Shown in pieces: positions 7,531-14,921 of a stretch of 19,231 nt of DNA (positions within the stretch are counted from its first letter, which is position 1; the number at the start of each line of letters is the position of its first letter). The notes beneath the pieces are model-generated. The model saw only the letters and a list, made by a program, of their open reading frames with translations, had not been told where the DNA came from and did no database searches. The DNA comes from Acidimicrobiaceae bacterium UBA2093. GTDB taxonomy: Bacteria > Actinomycetota > Acidimicrobiia > Acidimicrobiales > Ilumatobacteraceae. Location of the stretch: the NCBI GenBank assembly GCA_002331255.1, contig DCZD01000015.1, positions 9,466 to 28,696 of the forward strand, given 5' to 3'. A program made the translations under genes and the position numbers.

Positions 7531-8556
7531 ATGAACGATTGCTTCCTTGCTGCGGCCGGTGGTCAGCGAGCGCCACACACACCCGTGTGGTTCATGCGAC
7601 AAGCAGGACGCAGTCTTCCTGAATACCGAGCAGTGCGTGGCAACGGAAGCATCCTCGAGGCCATCAAGAAGCCCGAGCTCGCAACGGAGATCACACTGCA
7701 GCCAGTTCGTCGATACGGCGTCGATGCAGCAGTGCTCTACAGCGACATCGTCGTGCCACCACATGCTGTGGGCTTCGGCATCGATGTTGCTCCCGGAACT
7801 GGGCCCGTTGCTGATCGACCACTTCGTTCGCGGTCTGATCTCACTCGTCTTCGTGAGCTTGATGTGGCAGATGTCGACTACGTGGTGCGCACGGTCGAAC
7901 TATTGGTGAAAGAGTTGTCAGTGCCCTTGCTCGCTTTTGCAGGTGCACCATTTACCGTTGCTTCCTATCTCATCGAAGGCCGCCCAAGTCGCACGTATCA
8001 AAACACCAAAGCTCTCATGCATACCGATGAAGTTCTCTGGCATGAAGTCATGGAGCGTCTCACTCAGCACGCAGTGGTGTTCATTTCTGCACAACTTGCA
8101 GCTGGCGCACGTGCCTTTCAAGTTTTCGACTCATGGGCCGGCGCTCTGTCGCGTCATGACTACGACCGCTACGTTCGCCCACACAGCACACGCCTCTTCA
8201 GCGCGATTGCTGAGGCACATCCGGGCGCGCCCGGAATTCACTTCGGAATCGGCTGCGACCATTTGCTTGAGTCAATGAATTCGGTCGGCAACAAAGTCAT
8301 CGGTCTCGATTGGAGAACAAGCATCGCCAGCGCACGTGGACGCCTGGGCCCAGACACGGTCGTGCAGGGAAATCTCGATCCGGCACTCGTACTTGCCGGT
8401 TCAGAAGTCGCCATCGATGGCGCGGAGCGCGTGCTCGCAGATAACAATGGTCATGCAGGTCACATCTTCAATCTGGGGCACGGCGTGCAACCTGACACGG
8501 ACCCTGGAATACTCGCCGAGGTCGTGAACCTCGTGCACGAAAGGACCGCATCATGA
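7531..8556 (+). CDS. hemE: Uroporphyrinogen decarboxylase
   Basis: The 341-residue cytoplasmic enzyme removes four carboxyl groups from uroporphyrinogen III to give coproporphyrinogen III. It has the first UROD signature PVWFMRQAGRSLPEYR (18-33) with the substrate-binding arginines, LYSDIVVP with catalytic Asp72, the second signature GAPFTVASYLIEG (138-150), FDSWAG (199-204) and NLGHGVQPDTDP with His317. The length is typical. The open frame reaches back to 7339 within the permease gene, but that part is out of frame with the permease and lacks UROD character. The ATG at 7531 gives the usual N-terminus; an in-frame GTG at 7519 is a less likely alternative. It overlaps cpfC by 4 nt (ATGA). Together with the next two genes it reproduces the hemE-hemH-hemY order of Bacillus subtilis. 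Confidence 0.96.
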   Translation: MNDCFLAAAGGQRAPHTPVWFMRQAGRSLPEYRAVRGNGSILEAIKKPELATEITLQPVRRYGVDAAVLYSDIVVPPHAVGFGIDVAPGTGPVADRPLRSRSDLTRLRELDVADVDYVVRTVELLVKELSVPLLAFAGAPFTVASYLIEGRPSRTYQNTKALMHTDEVLWHEVMERLTQHAVVFISAQLAAGARAFQVFDSWAGALSRHDYDRYVRPHSTRLFSAIAEAHPGAPGIHFGIGCDHLLESMNSVGNKVIGLDWRTSIASARGRLGPDTVVQGNLDPALVLAGSEVAIDGAERVLADNNGHAGHIFNLGHGVQPDTDPGILAEVVNLVHERTAS

Positions 8557-9470
8557 CTTCAGAACGCATCGCGGTGCTTCTCATGGCGTACGGAACGCCG
8601 CGCACAAAAGACGAAATCTTGCCGTACTACACCGATATCCGTCGTGGGCGCGCCCCCACACCCGAGCTTCTCGCCGAATTGACAGCCCGTTACGACGCCA
8701 TCGGCGGTTTGTCGCCATTGAAGCAACTCACCGAAGCGCAACAATCTGGGTTGCAACGTGCACTCGACTTTCTCGAACCTGATCGCTACAGCGTGTTCCT
8801 CGGGTTGAAGCACGCCACTCCATTCATCGAGGAGTCGGTCGCAGAAATCGCCGCTCAAGGGTTCACTCGCATTGTCGGCGTCGTTCTCGCGCCTCACTTC
8901 TCGTCGTATTCCATCGGTCAATACCTCGGCCGCACTCGAGAAGCCGCGGAGCCTCGCGGAATAGAAGTGACCGGTGTCGAGTCATGGGCAGTCGAACCGG
9001 CCTTCATCGACTTTCTTGCTGGCGACATGCGCACGAAGTTGTTGAATCTTCCGGCACGCACCAAAGTTTTGTTCACCGCACATTCGCTACCTCAACGCAT
9101 CATTGACGCGGGCGACCCGTATCCGAATGAATTGCGTTCCACTGCAGAGGCGGTCGCATCGGCGGTCGGCCTGTCGCAGTGGTCAATCGCATGGCAGTCT
9201 GCCGGCCGCACTCCAGAGCCTTGGATCGGGCCCGACATTCTCGCTGTCATCGATGAACTCGCTGCGACGGAAGGAGGCGAGAAAGTCGACGGCGTTCTCG
9301 TGTGCGCCTGCGGATTTGTCGCTGACCACCTTGAAGTTCTTTATGACCTCGATATCGAAGCTGAACGACACGCATCCGAACGAGGTCTGGCTTTTGCACG
9401 CACTGCTTGCGTGAACGACGACGGTGCCGTCATGGCTGCACTTGCGGCGCGAGTGGTGTCCGTGTCGTGA
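8553..9470 (+). CDS. cpfC: Coproporphyrin ferrochelatase (CpfC/HemH)
   Basis: This 305-residue cytoplasmic enzyme inserts Fe(II) into coproporphyrin III. The sequence is strikingly like B. subtilis HemH: LLMAYGTP with Tyr13, IRRGRAPTPELL (29-40), YDAIGGLSPL (47-56), LGLKHATPFIE (83-93), FTAHSLPQR with metal-site His177, AWQSAGRTPEPWIGPDI (213-229) and GFVADHLEVLYD with Glu261. In B. subtilis the catalytic pair is His183 and Glu264. Tyr13 occurs in the coproporphyrin-specific group, which fits the cgoX gene that follows. There are only three cysteines (251, 253, 286), so a four-Cys iron-sulfur site is not present. AAAGGA, 7 nt before the ATG and inside hemE, is a clear Shine-Dalgarno and fixes this start. 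It overlaps hemE and cgoX by 4 nt each. Confidence 0.95.
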   Translation: MTSERIAVLLMAYGTPRTKDEILPYYTDIRRGRAPTPELLAELTARYDAIGGLSPLKQLTEAQQSGLQRALDFLEPDRYSVFLGLKHATPFIEESVAEIAAQGFTRIVGVVLAPHFSSYSIGQYLGRTREAAEPRGIEVTGVESWAVEPAFIDFLAGDMRTKLLNLPARTKVLFTAHSLPQRIIDAGDPYPNELRSTAEAVASAVGLSQWSIAWQSAGRTPEPWIGPDILAVIDELAATEGGEKVDGVLVCACGFVADHLEVLYDLDIEAERHASERGLAFARTACVNDDGAVMAALAARVVSVS

Positions 9471-10867
9471 ACCACCACGTCGTGGTCGTCGGCGGGGGCA
9501 TCACAGGGCTCACAACCGCATTTTCTATTCTCGCCAATGCGAACGAGAACGTAGCGGTGACATTGCTCGAGGCGTCGCCCACGACTGGCGGGCTCATTCG
9601 TACCTCACCATTTGCGGGGCTCGATGCGATCGACGAAGGCGCCGACAGTTTTCTATTGAGAGTTCCATACGCCCTTGAATTGACACGCGAGGTCGGACTC
9701 GCCGCAGCACTCACATCGCCGACGTCTGCCCATGCAGCGGTGTGGCATGACCGTTTGCACCCCATTCCTTCGGCTCTAGTGCTCGGTGTTCCCGCCGGAC
9801 TTTCGTCAGTTGCCTTCGGATCCCTTCTCTCCCCCGCGGCAAAACTTCGCGCTGCTCTCGATGTTGTACTGCCAAAGCGCAAGACCGAGCACGATTGCCT
9901 CGGAGCAGCTGTGCGCGCGCGTTTTGGTCGCCAAGTCAACGAGCGCTTGGTCGACCCGCTGATCGGAAGCATCTACGCCGGTGACACGGACAAGTTCAGT
10001 CTCGAAGCTGTCCCGCAAGTAGCTGCACTCACCAGCGAGCGGAGCATGTTGCTTGCCGCGAGAACGACTCGTTCAGCATCAACCGCTACTGGTCCGGTGT
10101 TCGCAACTCCATTGCGCGGCGTCGGCGCTCTCACCTCTGCTGTTCGCGAGCGCATTCACTCACTCGGTGGGCACATCCACACTGGCGCTCGCGTCACTTC
10201 CGTGGCCCGCGGAGATGCCGGGCGATACAGCGTCGCGTACGTCGATGCGAACGGACACTCGCAACTCGACGCGCATGCAGTCGTTCTCGCCACGCCGGCT
10301 CGCCATTCTGCAGACATCGTGCGCTCTCTGAGCAAGGACGTGGCTGATTACCTCTCAACTCGCGAGCACGCATCAGTGGCCCTCATCACGGTGCAGGTTC
10401 CCCGATCTCAATGGAAGTCATCGCTGAGCGGCAGTGGCTATCTCGTGCCTAAACCGGATCAACGATGGGTCACCGCAGCCTCTTTTGGAAGCAACAAGTG
10501 GGCACACTGGGTACCAGATGACGGTTCTGTCATTCTTCGTGTTTCGCTCGGACGTGATGGTCTCGACGTCATGCACCATGACGACCAGACGCTCGTCAAT
10601 CTCATGCTCGCCGACTTGAAACATCATCTTGAAGTCGACATCGAACCATTGGCTTGCCGGATCTCGCGTTGGCCAGAATCGTTCCCTCAATACCGCCCAC
10701 AACACTTTGCAGCACTGACCCGAGCCGAGTCCTCACTCGCTTCGTCTGCTCCCGGTGTGTTCCTAGCGGGCGCAAGCTACCGAGGCATCGGGATTCCGGC
10801 GTGTGTCCAACAGGCCCGCACGGCCGCCACAGCAGTACTTGACCACGTCAGGTCCATGCGCGCCTGA
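9467..10867 (+). CDS. cgoX: Coproporphyrinogen III oxidase, FAD-dependent (CgoX/HemY type)
   Basis: The 466-residue flavoprotein belongs to the HemY family of monotopic porphyrinogen oxidases. VVVVGGGITGL (5-15) is the N-terminal dinucleotide-binding motif, ADSFLLRVPYALEL (59-72) is a family stretch, and VDPLIGSIYAGDTDKFSLEAV (162-182) is the typical HemY/CgoX region. The C-terminal FLAGASYRGIGIPACV (432-447) completes the FAD site. In organisms with CpfC of this type the enzyme oxidises coproporphyrinogen III to coproporphyrin III, so I call it CgoX rather than protoporphyrinogen oxidase. The GTG start at 9467 shares bases with the cpfC stop (GTGA, 4-nt overlap) and places the FAD motif at the usual distance; the open frame from 9407 would add an arginine-rich, non-conserved head. 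The last step, coproheme decarboxylase (ChdC/HemQ), is not encoded in the window. Confidence 0.94.
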   Translation: MNHHVVVVGGGITGLTTAFSILANANENVAVTLLEASPTTGGLIRTSPFAGLDAIDEGADSFLLRVPYALELTREVGLAAALTSPTSAHAAVWHDRLHPIPSALVLGVPAGLSSVAFGSLLSPAAKLRAALDVVLPKRKTEHDCLGAAVRARFGRQVNERLVDPLIGSIYAGDTDKFSLEAVPQVAALTSERSMLLAARTTRSASTATGPVFATPLRGVGALTSAVRERIHSLGGHIHTGARVTSVARGDAGRYSVAYVDANGHSQLDAHAVVLATPARHSADIVRSLSKDVADYLSTREHASVALITVQVPRSQWKSSLSGSGYLVPKPDQRWVTAASFGSNKWAHWVPDDGSVILRVSLGRDGLDVMHHDDQTLVNLMLADLKHHLEVDIEPLACRISRWPESFPQYRPQHFAALTRAESSLASSAPGVFLAGASYRGIGIPACVQQARTAATAVLDHVRSMRA

Positions 10868-10888
10868 CGATGACAGACTGAGAGTCAC

Positions 10889-11413
10889 ATGCGCAGATTG
10901 TCCACTTGTTTCGCAATCGCATTGCTCGCCGTGATCACCGTCGATCCGATTGTCTCTCAGGCGTGGAGCGGTGCCGTCAACGAGAAGTTGTCCACGCCAG
11001 AACAAGGCCTGAAGCCGTCGAAGTACCCAGAAGTGGCACGACTCCTCATTCCATCACTTGGCATAAATGAGAAAGTGATTCCGGGCACGACCATGGATGT
11101 CTACAACCGTGGTGTCGGGCTGTGGCCCACCAGTCCGATGGCCGGGCAGCGCGGAAACTTCGTCGTCGGTGGTCACCGCACAAGCGGACGCAAACCCTTT
11201 CGATACATCGACAAACTTCGAGTCGGTGACTCAATCGTCGTCCAGCAAGGTGGTGACGAATTCGTCTATAAGGTCACTCGCCAACGCATTGTGAAACCCA
11301 CTGATGTGTGGGTCGCAAAGCCCACGAGGACCGCGACTCTCACTTTGTTCGCCTGTCATCCGGTCGGCTCGGTGAAAGAACGCATCATCGTGCACGCCAC
11401 ACTCAGTTCGTGA
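10889..11413 (+). CDS. Sortase, class E-like
   Basis: The 174-residue transpeptidase has an N-terminal membrane anchor (about 8-25) and an extracytoplasmic sortase barrel. RLLIPSLGINEKVIPG (51-66) starts the barrel, NFVVGGHRTSG (90-100) carries the catalytic His96, TLTLFACHP (150-158) carries the nucleophile Cys156, and ERII supplies Arg165. The Cys motif is TLFAC rather than the common TLTTC. The length is short, as for single-domain class E enzymes of Actinobacteria, which usually recognise LAXTG-type signals. It follows cgoX after 21 nt and overlaps lnt by 4 nt. Neither a substrate with an LPXTG or LAXTG tail nor pilin genes lie in this window, so it is probably a housekeeping sortase acting on proteins encoded elsewhere. 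Confidence 0.9.
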   Translation: MRRLSTCFAIALLAVITVDPIVSQAWSGAVNEKLSTPEQGLKPSKYPEVARLLIPSLGINEKVIPGTTMDVYNRGVGLWPTSPMAGQRGNFVVGGHRTSGRKPFRYIDKLRVGDSIVVQQGGDEFVYKVTRQRIVKPTDVWVAKPTRTATLTLFACHPVGSVKERIIVHATLSS

Positions 11414-12888
11414 GTCTTCGCATCCCACGCTCTCTCGTTGCCGGCATACTCGTGGCGGCCGCGATGCCGCCGTGGGGATGGTGGCCGCTCGCACTCGTCG
11501 GTGTTGCGTTGTACGGCACCTCGGTGTTGCCGGTTGATGCGACCAATCGTCAACGATTCACTTCTGGCTGGCTATTCGGTGTGGGTTGGTTCTTGCCAGC
11601 AATGGCGTGGATGTGGTTTCTCACCGCACCTGGTTACCTCATCGCAGTGGCGTTGTTCGCAGCATTCCATGGTGCAGCGGCCGTCGTTGCCGGAGCTCTC
11701 ACGCGAGGAGACATACGCCGTTCTCCACTTGTGTTTGCTGCCACCCACACGCTCGCCGAATCGTTGCGCATGTCATTTCCTTTCGGTGGGGTGCCACTCG
11801 CGACTCTTGGTATCGCAAGTGCATCATCACCACTCGCAGCACTTGCTCCGTGGGGTGGTGTTGTACTGATAACCCTCTCTACTTTCTGGTTGGCTCTCGG
11901 TCCGAGTCGCGTCGGTCGAATCTTGCTGTTTGTTGCGTTTCTCATTCCGGCCACCTTTTTTGACTTCACTCGCGAATCGGGAGGTGACTACACGGTTGCA
12001 CTTGTGCAAGGTGGTGGCGAGCAGGGCACTCACGCGATTGACACCGACCCGCGCAAGGTGTTCGACCGCCATATCTCACTCACTCGTACTTTGTCATCAA
12101 GTCAAGACATCGATGCGGTTATCTGGCCCGAGAATGTCATCAACGTCGATGACTTTGAAACATCACGCGAACTCGATGAAATCGTGTCTGAAGCGAAACG
12201 TCTCGACGTTCCCTTCGTCGTTGGTGTCACAGAAGATGTCGATTCGGACGGATTTACCAATGCACAACTCGTTGTCTCCCAAGACGGGACGATCGAGGAT
12301 CGCTACGACAAAGTACGACGTGTACCTTTCGGTGAGTACATGCCGTTTCGAGATGCACTGAGCGCTCTGTCTGACTCAACCAACCTTGTCCCTCGTGATG
12401 CTGTAGCCGGTCGTGGTCCTGGAGTGCTGACAATCGAAGGAGTACAAGCGAGCGTTGCAATCTCGTGGGAAGTGTTCTTTGGTGGTCGTGTCGAAGAAGG
12501 CGTCGAACAAGGTGCGACGTTCATCATCAATCCCACTAACGGATCGAGTTACACAGGCACCATCTTGCAAACTCAGCAAGTCGCATCATCACGATTACGT
12601 GCGCGAGAACAGGGGCGTCACCTCGTGCAGGTGTCACCCACTGGTTTCTCCGCTCATGTCACTGACAGAGGTGATGTTCGCGCGCGAACCGGCATCTCCG
12701 AGGCGCGCATCGTCGTGGCCGCAGTTCCGCTTCGCGAGGGTCGAACTTTCTACTCCCACACAGGCAATGCCCCGCTCATCTGCTTGTTGCTATTGGCTCT
12801 GGCTACAGCCATGTGGTCGCGACGCGGCCGGAGCCGATCAACGCTGGGGTCAATCGAGACCGGAGTCAATGAGGTGACCCACAGTTAG
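11410..12888 (+). CDS. lnt: Apolipoprotein N-acyltransferase (Lnt) with Ser at the catalytic Cys position
   Basis: The 492-residue protein has about six hydrophobic segments in the first 185 residues, a nitrilase-fold domain (about 193-440) and a final membrane segment near 454-470. This is the Lnt architecture. IWPENVI has Glu241 and DRYDKVRRVPFGEYMPFR has Lys301, matching E. coli Glu267 and Lys335. At the place of the nucleophile Cys387 (ICYE in E. coli) this protein reads AISWEVFFG with Ser352, codon TCG at 12463-12465. The spacing from Lys301 is almost the same as in E. coli (51 against 52), so the alignment is secure. Normal function is N-acylation of diacylglyceryl-Cys in lipoproteins; here activity may use Ser, differ, or be lost. 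The GTG start at 11410 overlaps the sortase stop by 4 nt. Earlier in-frame starts lie inside the sortase gene. Confidence 0.9.
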   Translation: MSLRIPRSLVAGILVAAAMPPWGWWPLALVGVALYGTSVLPVDATNRQRFTSGWLFGVGWFLPAMAWMWFLTAPGYLIAVALFAAFHGAAAVVAGALTRGDIRRSPLVFAATHTLAESLRMSFPFGGVPLATLGIASASSPLAALAPWGGVVLITLSTFWLALGPSRVGRILLFVAFLIPATFFDFTRESGGDYTVALVQGGGEQGTHAIDTDPRKVFDRHISLTRTLSSSQDIDAVIWPENVINVDDFETSRELDEIVSEAKRLDVPFVVGVTEDVDSDGFTNAQLVVSQDGTIEDRYDKVRRVPFGEYMPFRDALSALSDSTNLVPRDAVAGRGPGVLTIEGVQASVAISWEVFFGGRVEEGVEQGATFIINPTNGSSYTGTILQTQQVASSRLRAREQGRHLVQVSPTGFSAHVTDRGDVRARTGISEARIVVAAVPLREGRTFYSHTGNAPLICLLLLALATAMWSRRGRSRSTLGSIETGVNEVTHS

Positions 12889-12900
12889 CCTGACCGACCT

Positions 12901-14187
12901 ATGCGTGAGCCGTACGACCCGAACGGTCCCCTCCGCATCGCCTACCTCACCTATCGAGGAAAGCCCCACGTGGGCGGGCAAGGCGTCTACACACGTCACC
13001 TCACGAAAGCGCTCGCCGATCTGGGTCACCACGTCGAAGTGTTCGCGGGTCAGCCATATCCGATCCTCGACGATCGCATCGAGTTGCACAAACTGCCCAG
13101 CCTCGACATCTTCAATGACCATTATCCCGGCCGACTACCTGCCTACTGGGAGCTTAAGACCTGGCCCGACGTCGTCGAGACTGCACAATTTCTCACTGGC
13201 AAGTTCAGTGAACCGCTGGCCTTCAGCATGCGTGTGCGACGTGTGCTGAAAGAACGTCAGCTTGATTTTCATCTCGTGCACGACAACCAGTGTCTTGGAC
13301 GCGACATATTGAAGATCGAGAGCATGATTCCGACCATCGTGACCCTGCACCACCCGATCACCAAAGATCGTGAGCTTGAGATGAGCCACGCGCCGAACTG
13401 GTGGAAGCGACGCAGCGTCGGCCGCTGGTACTCGTTCGTCAACATGCAAGGAAAAGTCGCCAGTCGAATGCCACGCATCGTGGTCGTGAGCGAGAACAGC
13501 ATTACCGACATCAACAAAGACATGGGTGTGTCTCTCGACCGCATGCGTCTCGTGCCCGTTGGCGTCGACCCCGACTTGTTCAAACCACTGCCTCACGTAC
13601 AGCGCAAGCCTGGTCAACTCATCACCACCGCAAGCGCCGACGTCGCGCTCAAAGGTCTCTCATACCTGCTCGAAGCGCTTGCGAAGTTACGCAGCGAACG
13701 AAACGTGCGTCTCACCATCATCGGTAAGCCAAAATCTGGCAAGAGTGCTGACCTCATTGATTCGCTTGGGCTGCGCGACTGCATCGACTTCGTGTCTGGT
13801 GTGTCTGACGAGCGCATCGTCGAGTTGTACGCAGAATCTGAACTGGCGGTCGTTCCCAGCTTGTACGAGGGTTTCAGCCTTCCCGCAATCGAGGCGATGT
13901 GCACCGGCACGACTCTCGTTGCTACCGATGGTGGCGCGCTGCCAGAAGTGACGGGCCGCGACAACGACACCGTGCTCTCTTGCCCGGCCGGCGATGCAAA
14001 TGCACTTGCCGCCGCCATTCGTCGCGGTCTTGATGATGCGGTACTGCGCGAACGCATAGGTGCTGCAGGTCGTCAGCGTGTTGTAGAGCGGTGGAGCTGG
14101 CGTCACTGTGCCGAACTCACTGTTGCGCAGTATCGCGAAGTTCTCGACATGCCTCATAACCGCAAGAAGCTGGAAAACCCGTGCTGA
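12901..14187 (+). CDS. Glycosyltransferase, GT4-like GT-B fold
   Basis: The 428-residue enzyme has the two Rossmann halves of GT-B retaining transferases. RIAYLTYRGKPHVGGQGVYT (12-31) is the N-terminal glycine-rich loop typical of GT4, and VVVSENSITDI (194-204) and VPVGVDPDLFKPL (218-230) precede the linker. ITTASADVALKGLSYLLEAL (241-260) starts the donor-binding domain, and PSLYEGFSLPAIEAMCTGT (319-337) holds the E-x7-E pair Glu323/Glu331. GGALPEV (344-350) follows. There is no signal peptide or membrane span, so it acts at the cytosolic face with a nucleotide sugar. The acceptor is not known. It starts 12 nt after lnt without a visible Shine-Dalgarno and overlaps the following methyltransferase by 7 nt, so these two genes and the toroid gene are probably made together and act on the same product. 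Confidence 0.9.
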   Translation: MREPYDPNGPLRIAYLTYRGKPHVGGQGVYTRHLTKALADLGHHVEVFAGQPYPILDDRIELHKLPSLDIFNDHYPGRLPAYWELKTWPDVVETAQFLTGKFSEPLAFSMRVRRVLKERQLDFHLVHDNQCLGRDILKIESMIPTIVTLHHPITKDRELEMSHAPNWWKRRSVGRWYSFVNMQGKVASRMPRIVVVSENSITDINKDMGVSLDRMRLVPVGVDPDLFKPLPHVQRKPGQLITTASADVALKGLSYLLEALAKLRSERNVRLTIIGKPKSGKSADLIDSLGLRDCIDFVSGVSDERIVELYAESELAVVPSLYEGFSLPAIEAMCTGTTLVATDGGALPEVTGRDNDTVLSCPAGDANALAAAIRRGLDDAVLRERIGAAGRQRVVERWSWRHCAELTVAQYREVLDMPHNRKKLENPC

Positions 14188-14921
14188 CGCTGCGTTTCGA
14201 CCGACTCGATGTACGCCCAGGACAGACGTTTCTCGACGCAGGTGCCGGGTTCGGCCGACACGCCTTCGCAGCCGCACGTGCCGGCGCTCGCGTCGTGGCA
14301 CTTGACTACGCCGCAGAAGAAGTGGTGGGCACACGAGCGACATTCGGCGCAATGCTCGAATGTGGCGAAATCTCACCAGACAACTACGGCGGGGTGTTGC
14401 GCGGTGATGCCACTCGTCTGCCGTTTGCAGATGCCACATTCGACACAGTCGTCACTTCAGAAGTGCTTGAACATATCCAAGACGACGTCGCTGCCATCAA
14501 GGAACTTGTGCGCGTGTTGAAGCCGGGCGGAACCTTGGGAGTGACTGTTCCCTCGTGGTGGCCAGAAAAAGTGAACTGGATGTTGTCTGACGAATACCAC
14601 GCACCAAAGAGTCGTGGTGGACATGTGCGCATCTATAGCGGTACTGAATTGAAGGCGAAACTGCGCGCAGCCGGAGTCGACGTCGTCGGATCACATCATG
14701 CTCACGCATTGCATTCGCCGTACTGGTGGTTGAAATGCGCGGTCGGACCCACCAAGGACGATCACCGTGCAGTGGCTGCGTATCGAAAATTCCTCGAGTG
14801 GGACATCGTCACCGGACCGAAGTGGACGAAGGTGGCTGATCGCGTGCTGAACCCAGTACTCGGCAAGAGCTTCGTGGTGTATGCCACCAAGCAGCCGGTA
14901 GACACGAGAAGTGCCCGATGA
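14181..14921 (+). CDS. Class I SAM-dependent methyltransferase (Methyltransf_11 type)
   Basis: The 246-residue protein has motif I FLDAGAGFGRHAFAAA (17-32), the acidic residue after strand 2 in ALDYA (40-44), RGDATRLPFADATFDTV (74-90) and EVLEHIQDD (94-102). LVRVLKPGGTLGVTVPSWW (109-127) gives motifs II and III. This is the UbiE/Methyltransf_11 small-molecule methyltransferase layout. The C-terminal half (about 130-240) has SWWPEKVNWMLSDEYH and a Trp/His-rich segment HHAHALHSPYWWLK that I cannot assign. The GTG start overlaps the GT4 stop by 7 nt, and the stop overlaps the toroid gene by 4 nt (ATGA). The context suggests methylation of a sugar or lipid-linked intermediate made by the neighbouring transferase; this is inference, and the substrate is unknown. 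Confidence 0.87.
   Translation: MLTLRFDRLDVRPGQTFLDAGAGFGRHAFAAARAGARVVALDYAAEEVVGTRATFGAMLECGEISPDNYGGVLRGDATRLPFADATFDTVVTSEVLEHIQDDVAAIKELVRVLKPGGTLGVTVPSWWPEKVNWMLSDEYHAPKSRGGHVRIYSGTELKAKLRAAGVDVVGSHHAHALHSPYWWLKCAVGPTKDDHRAVAAYRKFLEWDIVTGPKWTKVADRVLNPVLGKSFVVYATKQPVDTRSAR

Noticed and set aside
13687..14439. 250-codon open frame on the minus strand opposite the GT4 and methyltransferase genes
   Set aside because: Its composition is Arg/His-rich without recognisable motifs, and both plus-strand genes have full family motifs, so it is a shadow frame.
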